DNA from: UBA9620 sp965220695
GTDB lineage: Bacteria > Acidobacteriota > Vicinamibacteria > Vicinamibacterales > UBA8438
Direction of reading: 5' to 3'
Assembly (NCBI GenBank): GCA_965220695.1
Contig: OZ244838.1
Span: 1,860,001-1,924,000, forward strand
DNA length: 64,000 nt
Shown here: positions 1 through 6,554 of the stretch, in pieces
Layout: each line of letters starts with the position of its first letter
Numbering within the stretch: position 1 is the stretch's first letter
Program-made: the position numbers and the translations under genes
The notes under the pieces: generated by a model
Database searches by the model: none
What the model was told of the DNA's origin: nothing
The model's input: the letters and a program-made list of their open reading frames with translations, nothing else

Positions 1-398
1 AGTTGCAGGTGAGTTATCCCCTGGGCCAGAGCGCCGCGGACGCGCAGCTCGCTCGAGCCCGGCTGCAAACCCAGCAGGTGCAGGCCCAGCTTCGCCAGCT
101 TAACCTCCAGGTGGCCACCGAGGTCACCAATGCGGTCGTACAGGTTCGGGCGATCGAGCGGCGCATCGAAGCCGCCATCGCGGCGCGGCAGTTGGCCCAG
201 GAGCAGTTGGCTGCCGAGCAGAGCCGGTTCGAAGCCGGGTTGACCACGAACTTCTTCGTCGTGCAGGCCCAGCGAGATCTGGCGACGGCGCAGGACGCCG
301 AACTGCGGGCCATCCTCGACCAGCAGAAGGCGCTCGTCGAACTCGATCGCGTGCAACGGACATCGCTGTCGAACGCGGGAATCCAGATCGTGCAGTAA
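1..398 (+). CDS. TolC-family outer membrane efflux protein, C-terminal part
   Basis: The 3' end of a gene cut by the left edge; about 131 residues remain. The sequence is an almost uninterrupted amphipathic helix rich in Gln, Ala, Glu and Arg. It includes a RFEAGLTTNFFVVQAQRDL-type stretch followed by a long helix ending in LVELDRVQRTSL, which is the usual C-terminal coiled-coil repeat of outer-membrane efflux (OEP/TolC) proteins. These trimers form the outer-membrane channel of tripartite pumps. The stop lies 50 bases before a MacA-like adaptor gene on the same strand, followed by an ABC ATPase and permease, so it is most likely the exit duct of that pump. The N-terminal half and signal peptide are outside the window. 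Confidence 0.85.
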   Translation, partial: LQVSYPLGQSAADAQLARARLQTQQVQAQLRQLNLQVATEVTNAVVQVRAIERRIEAAIAARQLAQEQLAAEQSRFEAGLTTNFFVVQAQRDLATAQDAELRAILDQQKALVELDRVQRTSLSNAGIQIVQ

Positions 399-448
399 TC
401 GTCAACCGGGACAGTGCAGAATCGTCAACCAAGCGAGGGTTGTACCCC

Positions 449-2179
449 ATGAAGAAACTGTTCGTCGGCATCGTGCTGATCGGCGCCGGTATTACGGCGT
501 ACGGCTACCTGGGATTCACCACGACGGAATTCGTGCCCGAGGTCAGCACCGTCGATCTGACGCGTGGTGACGTCGTGGACACCGTCGGCGCCACCGGCGC
601 GCTCGAGGCGGTGACGACCGTCCAGGTCGGCAGCCAGGTCTCCGGCATCATCGAAGCGCTCTACGCCGACTTCAACTCGATCGTCCGCAGGGGCGACGTC
701 ATCGCCCGGCTGGAGCCGTCGCTGTTCGAGACCCAGATCGAGCAGGCGCGCGCGAATCTCGTGCGATCCGAAGCGGACCTCGAGCGGTTGCGGGTGACCC
801 TCGATGACGCCCGGACCCAGTTGAAGCGCTCCGAGGGCCTGGCGGCCCAATCGCTCATCTCTGCCAGCGAGCTCGAGGCGGGGCAACTCGCCGTGCGGTC
901 GGCGGAGGCGCAGCTCAAGTCGTCCGAGGCGAGCGTCATCCAGTCGCAGGCCTCGCTGAACCAGAACGAAGTGAATCTGGGACACACCGTCATCACCGCG
1001 CCTATCGATGGCATCGTCATCGCCCGTCAGGTGGATGAGGGCCAGACGGTCGCCGCTGGCATGTCGGCGCCGGAACTGTTCATCATCGCGGCCGACCTGA
1101 CGCAGATGCAGGTGATCGCGAACATCGACGAGTCGGATGTCGGACGCATCCGGCCGGGGCAGCCGGTGACCTTCACGGTGGACGCGTACGTGGCTGAGGA
1201 ATTCGACGGGACGGTGTCGCAGATCCGCCTCGAACCGGTCGTCCTGCAGAACGTCGTCACCTATGCGACGGTCATTGACGTACCGAACAACGAGCTCAAG
1301 CTGAAGCCCGGTATGACCGCCACGGTCACCCTGGAGATCGCCCGGAGCGAAGACGTGCTGCGCGTGCCGAACGCGGCGTTGCGCTTCAGGCCCACCCCGG
1401 ACATGTTCGCGGCGCTGAACCAGCCGGTGCCCGAGATTCTGCAACGCGGCGGCGGTGGCGCCGGCGGCGGACAGAATCGCGCCAGCGGCGGGGGCCGGGG
1501 ACGCGGAGGTTTCGGCGGCGGCGCGGGGGGCGCAGGCTTCGCCGACATGAGTGAGGCCGAGCGGCAGGCGATGCGCGAGCGCATGCAGAACATGACGCCG
1601 GATCAGCGGGCGGAGTTCTTCGCGGCTCGCGGCGGCGCCGTCGGCGGCGGGCGCCAGGGCGGCGCCGGCGGCGGGCCTCTCAGACGAGCCAATCCGAACA
1701 CGACCGCCGTACCGACCTTCGAATCGGGCGCCTCGACGATTGATGCCCTGTTTGCGCCGTTGGAGATTGTCGAAACCGCGGGTCGCGTCTGGGTCCTCGA
1801 GAACGGCCAGCTCACGCCGGTCGATGTGCGCCTCGGTGTGACCGACGGTACCGCCACCGAACTGATCGGCGGGCGCGGAGGTCGTGCCCGCGCGGCGGGC
1901 CGCGCGGCCCCCGACCCGCAGATTCGCGAGTTGCGCCAACAGATCGCGATGCTTGAAGATGGAGACGCGCGGCGGAACCTGGAACAGATGCTGGCGCGGC
2001 TCGAAGCGGAACCTGCTCCGCCTCAAGCGGCACCGCCGATGGTGGCGTCGTCGACGCTGTCGGACGGGGCGCAGCTCGTCACCCGGATCACCACCCTGGA
2101 CGGCGATCTGGCGGCTGGCTCCTCCGCAACAGGAAGTTCGCCGCTGATGCCGCAATTCGGACGGCGCGGCCGCCGGTAG
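449..2179 (+). CDS. MacA-like periplasmic adaptor (membrane fusion) protein
   Basis: Periplasmic adaptor linking an inner-membrane ABC exporter to a TolC-like channel. It starts with a membrane anchor (KKLFVGIVLIGAGITAYG), then a lipoyl half-motif near residues 50-90, a helical hairpin rich in Glu/Ala/Ser near 95-175, the second lipoyl half (ITAPIDGIVIAR) near 187, and a beta-barrel domain to about 320. The ATG at 449 is chosen over an in-frame TTG at 440 because GCGAGGG lies about 9 bases upstream of it. The protein has 576 residues, far longer than the roughly 370-400 of MacA. The excess is a low-complexity Gly/Arg-rich insertion (about residues 334-412) plus a charged segment (DPQIRELRQQ) near 490. 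The stop is 12 bases before the ATPase gene. Confidence 0.88.
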   Translation: MKKLFVGIVLIGAGITAYGYLGFTTTEFVPEVSTVDLTRGDVVDTVGATGALEAVTTVQVGSQVSGIIEALYADFNSIVRRGDVIARLEPSLFETQIEQARANLVRSEADLERLRVTLDDARTQLKRSEGLAAQSLISASELEAGQLAVRSAEAQLKSSEASVIQSQASLNQNEVNLGHTVITAPIDGIVIARQVDEGQTVAAGMSAPELFIIAADLTQMQVIANIDESDVGRIRPGQPVTFTVDAYVAEEFDGTVSQIRLEPVVLQNVVTYATVIDVPNNELKLKPGMTATVTLEIARSEDVLRVPNAALRFRPTPDMFAALNQPVPEILQRGGGGAGGGQNRASGGGRGRGGFGGGAGGAGFADMSEAERQAMRERMQNMTPDQRAEFFAARGGAVGGGRQGGAGGGPLRRANPNTTAVPTFESGASTIDALFAPLEIVETAGRVWVLENGQLTPVDVRLGVTDGTATELIGGRGGRARAAGRAAPDPQIRELRQQIAMLEDGDARRNLEQMLARLEAEPAPPQAAPPMVASSTLSDGAQLVTRITTLDGDLAAGSSATGSSPLMPQFGRRGRR

Positions 2180-2191
2180 AGAGCGGAACCG

Positions 2192-3061
2192 ATGGCCGCC
2201 TCCATCTCGGTCCAGAAGCTCACGAAGGTCTACGACCTGGGTGAAGTCAAGGTCCGCGCGCTGCGCGGCGTAACAACCGACATTCACGAGGGCGAGTTCG
2301 TCGCTGTCATCGGACCTTCCGGGTCAGGCAAGTCGACCTTCATGCACATTCTCGGTTGTCTGGACAGACCCACCACGGGCCGCTACATGCTGGACGGCCA
2401 TGACGTCTCCACCCTGTCAAAAAACGCCCTGGCGGCGGTGCGCAACAAGAAGATCGGTTTCGTGTTCCAGGGGTTCAACCTGCTGGCCCGTACTTCCGCC
2501 ATCGACAACGTCGAACTGCCGCTGCTCTACAACGGAAACGGCATGCGCGGCAAGGAACGGCATCGACGGGCAAGAGAGGCGCTGGAGGCGGTCGGACTGA
2601 CAGACCGCGCGAAGCATCTCCCCAATCAACTCTCCGGCGGTCAGCAGCAACGCGTCGCCATTGCGCGTGCGCTCATCAACGAGCCGTCGATCCTGCTGGC
2701 GGACGAGCCGACGGGCAATCTCGATTCGCGCACCAGCGTCGAGGTGATGGATATTTTTCAGCGCCTGAACACTGAACGCGGTATCACCGTGCTGCTGATC
2801 ACCCACGAGCAGGAGATCGCGGAGTACGGCACACGCATCGTCGCGTTCAGAGACGGCAGGATTGTCAGCGACAAGCAGAGCACCACACGGCGGATGGCCT
2901 CGGAACAGCTCGCTGCCCTGCCGCCCGAAGATGACCAGGGCGACGCCGGCGGTCCGCTGCCGGACGGCGTCGATCCGGCAGACAAGCAGCCACAGGCCGG
3001 CGCGTCGGCCGACCCCCTCGATCTCGACCTTCACCGCGATCCAGCGCACCAGACGGAGTGA
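2192..3061 (+). CDS. ABC transporter ATP-binding protein, MacB/LolD type
   Basis: ATPase of the efflux or lipoprotein-type exporter encoded around it. Walker A GPSGSGKS is at residues 41-48, the signature LSGGQQQR near 147-154, Walker B ILLADEPT near 167-174 and the switch His in LLITHEQE near 200. At 289 residues it is about 60 longer than typical LolD/MacB ATPase domains. The extra length is an acidic, Pro- and Asp-rich C-terminal tail (from about residue 230) with no recognised domain. In E. coli MacB the ATPase is fused to the permease; here they are separate genes 6 bases apart, as in YknY/YknZ-type systems. The exported substrate cannot be told from sequence. Confidence 0.92.
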   Translation: MAASISVQKLTKVYDLGEVKVRALRGVTTDIHEGEFVAVIGPSGSGKSTFMHILGCLDRPTTGRYMLDGHDVSTLSKNALAAVRNKKIGFVFQGFNLLARTSAIDNVELPLLYNGNGMRGKERHRRAREALEAVGLTDRAKHLPNQLSGGQQQRVAIARALINEPSILLADEPTGNLDSRTSVEVMDIFQRLNTERGITVLLITHEQEIAEYGTRIVAFRDGRIVSDKQSTTRRMASEQLAALPPEDDQGDAGGPLPDGVDPADKQPQAGASADPLDLDLHRDPAHQTE

Positions 3062-3067
3062 ACGGAC

Positions 3068-4294
3068 ATGTCACTGCTCATGATTTTCCGCGTAGCCCTC
3101 AAGGCCCTTGGCCGCAACAAGATGCGGACAGCCCTCACGATGCTGGGCATGATCATCGGTGTTGCCGCCGTCATCACGATGGTGGCGCTGGGCACCGGCG
3201 CACAGCAGCAGATCGAAGAGCAGGTCCAGGCGGGTGGCACCAATCTCATCACGATCCGCGCCGGCAACTGGAACCGGGGCGGGGTCAGCAGCGGGATGGG
3301 CTCGTCGCCTCGTCTCAAGGCCGATGATGTGGACGCGCTGCGCGAACAGGTTCCTGACGCGCAGTACCTGACCGCGAGTGTCAGCACCCGCGATCAGATC
3401 ATTGCGCGCGGAGAGAACTGGCAGACCCGCATCGAAGGCACCGACATCGAAATGCCGCTCATCCGGTTCTGGGATGTCGCACTAGGCACGTTCTTCACCG
3501 CCACCGACGTCAGCAGCGCCGCCAAGGTGGCCGTCCTCGGGTCCGTGGTGCGCGACAACCTGTTCGGCGAGGGGGCCGACCCGGTCGGCCAGACGCTCAG
3601 GATCCGCAACCAGTCGTTCAAGGTCATCGGCGTCATGGCGACGAAAGGATCCTCCTCGTTCGGCGAGGACCAGGACGACACCATCTTCGCTCCCTACACG
3701 ACGGTCCAACGCAAGCTCAGGGGACGTGACGGCACCAACATCTCCGGCATCACCGTCTCGGCGCGCAGCGCGGACCGGATCCCGCAGACGACTTTACAAA
3801 TCGAAGAAGTCCTGCGCGCTGAGCACGAGCTGATTCCGGGCCAGGAAAACGACTTCATGGTGCGCACGCAGGACGACATGATGAGCATGCTCACCAGCAC
3901 GACGCAGACGATGACCATGTTCACCCTGGCCATCGCGGTCGTGTCGCTGGTGGTCGGCGGTATCGGCATCATGAACATCATGCTGGTCTCGGTCACCGAG
4001 CGCACCCGTGAAATCGGGCTGCGGATGGCGGTGGGCGCCAAGGGTCAGGATGTCCTCTGGCAGTTCCTGGTCGAAGCGATGGCGCTCAGTCTGGTGGGCG
4101 GAATGGTGGGCGTCGGGCTGGGATTCGGTATCTCGGAGGGCCTCACCCGGTTCCTCGCGTGGCCCACGGCGGTCCCGCCGGACGCCGTGGTGATCTCGGT
4201 CGGCTTCGCAGCCTTGATCGGTATCGTGTTCGGGTTCTACCCCGCCTGGAAGGGCGCCCAGCTCGACCCGATCGAATCATTGCGATTCGAGTAG
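3068..4294 (+). CDS. ABC transporter permease, MacB/FtsX type
   Basis: Inner-membrane permease of 408 residues with the MacB architecture. A first membrane helix lies near residues 18-42 (MLGMIIGVAAVITMVALGTG), followed by a large periplasmic MacB_PCD domain to about 270. Three C-terminal FtsX helices follow, with the conserved GGIGIMNIMLVSVTERTREI segment near 298-317 and the typical EIGLRMAVGA coupling motif. The terminal DPIESLRFE is typical of the family. It belongs with the preceding ATPase (6-base gap) and adaptor. Together with the TolC-like gene at the left edge the set is a complete tripartite exporter. Substrate unknown; related systems export macrolides, peptides or lipids. Confidence 0.93.
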   Translation: MSLLMIFRVALKALGRNKMRTALTMLGMIIGVAAVITMVALGTGAQQQIEEQVQAGGTNLITIRAGNWNRGGVSSGMGSSPRLKADDVDALREQVPDAQYLTASVSTRDQIIARGENWQTRIEGTDIEMPLIRFWDVALGTFFTATDVSSAAKVAVLGSVVRDNLFGEGADPVGQTLRIRNQSFKVIGVMATKGSSSFGEDQDDTIFAPYTTVQRKLRGRDGTNISGITVSARSADRIPQTTLQIEEVLRAEHELIPGQENDFMVRTQDDMMSMLTSTTQTMTMFTLAIAVVSLVVGGIGIMNIMLVSVTERTREIGLRMAVGAKGQDVLWQFLVEAMALSLVGGMVGVGLGFGISEGLTRFLAWPTAVPPDAVVISVGFAALIGIVFGFYPAWKGAQLDPIESLRFE

Positions 4295-4344
4295 TCTCGC
4301 GTGTCACCAGCCATGACCCGACGCAATCCGGCACGGAGGAACCC

Positions 4345-4893
4345 ATGAAGCGATTGGTATTGCTGGCAGCGATGCTCGCACTCGCCGGCGCGCCGGCCGC
4401 GTTGGTCTCGGCCCAGGGCGTCGATTTCTCGGGCACCTGGAATCTCGACCGCGACAGCAGTGTCATCCCGCAGGGCCGGGGCGGCGGCCGAGGCGGAGGT
4501 GGCGGCGGCCGAGGCGGAGGTGGCGGCGGCCGAGGCGGAGGTGGCGGCCTGAGGACGGCCGACACCGTCGTGATCAGCCAGACCGCATCGAGCATCACGC
4601 TCGAGCAACAAGGCGCCGGTGGTCAGAGCCGGACATTGGAATACGCGCTCGACGGCAGCGAGACGACCATCGATCAGGCGCGCGGCACGCTGACGGTCGC
4701 CTCCAGGTGGGACGGAGCGACGCTGGTGACCTCGGGTAACCAGGAAATAGAAACGCAGCGCGGGAACTTCTCGCTCGAGTTGACGGAACGCCGGACCCTC
4801 AGCGCGGACGGTCAGACGCTGACGGCCGAAATCACGCGGACAACACCGGCGGGCGACCGGACCTCCACGCTCGTCTACAGAAAAGCGATGTAG
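4345..4893 (+). CDS. Secreted glycine/arginine-rich protein of unknown function
   Basis: Predicted exported protein of 182 residues. GGAGGA sits just upstream of the ATG at 4345, and residues 1-24 form a clean Sec signal peptide ending VSAQ. After a short DFSGTWNLDRDSS segment comes a Gly/Arg-rich block (about residues 45-70) encoded by a tandem DNA repeat. A beta-rich C-terminal part follows with alternating Thr, Glu and hydrophobic residues. The FSGTWNLD opening resembles small lipocalin-like secreted proteins, but no family is recognised with certainty. It follows the exporter permease by 50 bases on the same strand, so it may be cotranscribed. The adaptor in the same operon also carries a Gly/Arg-rich insertion, which may link the two. 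Confidence 0.75.
   Translation: MKRLVLLAAMLALAGAPAALVSAQGVDFSGTWNLDRDSSVIPQGRGGGRGGGGGGRGGGGGGRGGGGGLRTADTVVISQTASSITLEQQGAGGQSRTLEYALDGSETTIDQARGTLTVASRWDGATLVTSGNQEIETQRGNFSLELTERRTLSADGQTLTAEITRTTPAGDRTSTLVYRKAM
4480..4542 (+). repeat. Three tandem 21-bp repeats inside a coding region
   Basis: Three consecutive identical copies of a 21-base GC-rich unit (4480-4500, 4501-4521, 4522-4542), followed by a partial copy. Each encodes a seven-residue Gly/Arg module of the secreted protein. The unit is a multiple of three, so copy-number change would alter length without breaking the frame. Confidence 0.85.
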
Positions 4894-4980
4894 GCCCGGC
4901 GGCGCGCTCAGCCCTGGCCGACTGACGGACGGCGGCGCCCACGGTCACGCGGACGCCGCTGGTCGCATCCGAGTGATCGC

Positions 4981-5352
4981 CTATTGGGCGGCCCGCGTGG
5001 CCGTCCAGTCTCCCCCGGCGTAGCCGCCGAAATCCGCACTGCCGGCGAGCTTGTCGCCGTCCAGCATCCCCTCCATCGCAATCTCGAAGAAGGCGCCGTC
5101 CGCGTCGATCTCGATCGACCATGTCAGTTTGTTGCCTGACACCGTCCCGCCGTCGAATTCAACGGTCCCTTGATCGCTGATGAGCGATCCGCTCAACGAC
5201 TCGCCATCCTGCGCCAAAACCAGAGTGGCTGAGGTGGATCCCTGGTCGGTGTTGAACGTCATGTTCCAGCGTCCGGATACGTCAGTCTGGGCCGACACGA
5301 GCGCCAACGCCATGGCGGCCAGGATCGCTGTTGTCGCTACTCGAATTCGCAT
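4981..5352 (-). CDS. Small secreted protein, unknown function
   Basis: Predicted exported protein of 123 residues. The ATG at 5352 has AGGAG eight bases upstream; in-frame ATG and GTG codons at 5358 and 5361 sit too close to that site. Residues 1-21 are a Sec signal (VATTAILAAMALALVSAQ). The mature part opens TDVSGRWNMTFNTDQG and alternates short beta strands with Gly/Asp turns (DGESLSGSLISDQGTVEFDGG). This looks like the small beta-barrel secreted proteins common in this type of genome, including the SGTWNLD protein encoded convergently at 4345-4893. No catalytic motif is visible. Confidence 0.75.
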   Translation of the reverse strand: MRIRVATTAILAAMALALVSAQTDVSGRWNMTFNTDQGSTSATLVLAQDGESLSGSLISDQGTVEFDGGTVSGNKLTWSIEIDADGAFFEIAMEGMLDGDKLAGSADFGGYAGGDWTATRAAQ

Positions 5353-5532
5353 GTTCATCACTCCTCACACTGGGTGAACGGCCATGCCGGCCACATGGCC
5401 ACGGAAAAAGACGCTACGGCTCATCGCGTGCCCGACCGGAGCGTGCGCGTGCGATGCCCGCGAACGGCTACGCCAAAGTTTCGGCCGGTATCGTCACCAT
5501 GAAATGCGAGCATTCATCTCTGGAAGTTCGGG

Positions 5533-5577
5533 CTAGCAGCCCGTGGTGAAACCCCGCGTTGCACCACGGGCTGCTAG
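5533..5577. repeat. Perfect 16-bp inverted repeat, copy of the TAGCAGCCCGTGG element
   Basis: Two perfect 16-base arms (5533-5548 and 5562-5577) flank a 13-base spacer and could form a strong hairpin. The right arm, read on the minus strand, contains the TAG stop codon of folK as its first bases. Related single-arm copies occur at 18209-18221, 42488-42501 and, diverged, at 25084-25115 and 6461-6476. There is no T-run, so it is not a classical intrinsic terminator, although it could stop or stabilise transcripts. Confidence 0.8.
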
Positions 5578-6053
5578 GTCGTGACTTCGTCCGGCAGCGA
5601 CTCGAGCAACGCCGCCACCGTGTGTCCGGAGACGGGGTCGACCAGCGCAGGTGCAATCTCCACCAGCGGCCCCAGCACGAAACGCCGAGAACGAAACCTT
5701 GGATGGGGCAAGCATAACATCGGAGTCTCCATGATCACATCTCCGACGAGTACAAGATCGAGGTCGAGCGTACGAGGCGCACCAGGGTGGAGCCGTACAC
5801 GACCGCGTTCACGCTCGATCTCCAGCAACGCGGCCAGCAACCCCTCGGGCGCCGCCGACGACGTGCCGACGAGCGCACCGTTGAGGTAGAGCGGTGCGTT
5901 CGCGCCATGTTCCGGCAGGGTCTCGATGAAACGCGAGACAGCGACGTTTGCCAGCAGTGCTTGGAGCCGATCGACGGCAAACGCGAGATGCGCAACGCGG
6001 TCCCCAAGATTGCTCCCGAGCGCCACCGCCACGAGCCGCGCCGGTCGTTCCAT
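5574..6053 (-). CDS. folK: 2-amino-4-hydroxy-6-hydroxymethyldihydropteridine pyrophosphokinase
   Basis: HPPK transfers pyrophosphate from ATP to 6-hydroxymethyl-7,8-dihydropterin in folate synthesis. The 159 residues match the single-domain family length. The N-terminal VALGSNLGDR motif is present near residues 10-19. The signature region with RTLDLDLVLVGD (about 94-105) carries the Asp pair that binds magnesium, followed by LPHPRFRSRRFVLGPLVEIAP. The gene lies 54 bases downstream of the DksA-like gene on the same strand. Its stop codon is formed by the TAG of a dispersed repeat arm. No other folate gene is nearby. Confidence 0.93.
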   Translation of the reverse strand: MERPARLVAVALGSNLGDRVAHLAFAVDRLQALLANVAVSRFIETLPEHGANAPLYLNGALVGTSSAAPEGLLAALLEIERERGRVRLHPGAPRTLDLDLVLVGDVIMETPMLCLPHPRFRSRRFVLGPLVEIAPALVDPVSGHTVAALLESLPDEVTT

Positions 6054-6107
6054 TCCGATCTCGCCGGTCTGCGACCCGTATGACGCAGCCGGCAGGCGGG
6101 ACAGCGG

Positions 6108-6449
6108 CTACGGTGCGCTCTGCCTCTCTTTGCAGGTGATGCACACGCGCGTCCAGGGAATCGCGTTCAGCCGCGCCTCGGCCACGGGCTCGCCGCAATC
6201 GCGGCACACGCCGTAGATTCCCCGTTCGATTCGCCAAAGCGCCTCCTCGATCGCCTGCAGAATCTTGGCGTCGGTCTGCTTCAGCTTGAGCTGGATGTGC
6301 ACTTCGTTGTTGCCGGTCGCCTGATCGGCCAGGTCGCCTTGTCGGCTGCTGGTACCTTCGGACATCTGGATCGGCTTCGCACCGGCGCCGGACGACAAGA
6401 TTTCGGAGCGCTTGCGTAAGAGCGCCTCCCTGTATTGCGCCACGTCCAT
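6108..6449 (-). CDS. TraR/DksA-family zinc-finger protein
   Basis: Small DksA-like regulator of 113 residues. Members bind RNA polymerase through the secondary channel and modulate transcription, often with ppGpp. The N-terminal part is a helical hairpin (YREALLRKRSEIL, then a Gln/Lys-rich helix with ILQAIEEALWRIERG). The C-terminal C4 zinc finger is CRDC with a second pair CITC near residues 85-109. The start at 6449 is preferred over one at 6467 because AGGAG lies five bases upstream. The usual acidic DxxDxA tip of DksA is not obvious, so this is called family-level only. It is upstream of folK on the same strand. Confidence 0.88.
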   Translation of the reverse strand: MDVAQYREALLRKRSEILSSGAGAKPIQMSEGTSSRQGDLADQATGNNEVHIQLKLKQTDAKILQAIEEALWRIERGIYGVCRDCGEPVAEARLNAIPWTRVCITCKERQSAP

Positions 6450-6554
6450 CGAGACTCCTACTGGCAACCCGTGGCGGAATTCACGCTCAACGTTGCCCGG
6501 TTTCGTGCACGGGCCACGGTGCAGCCTCCGGGATAATACCAGAAATCGCCGGGA

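Noticed and set aside
425..2287. Long minus-strand open frame opposite the MacA-like gene
   Set aside because: Its translation is Arg/His-rich low complexity without domains, mirrors the third-position G/C of the plus-strand gene, and the plus strand encodes a clear adaptor protein.
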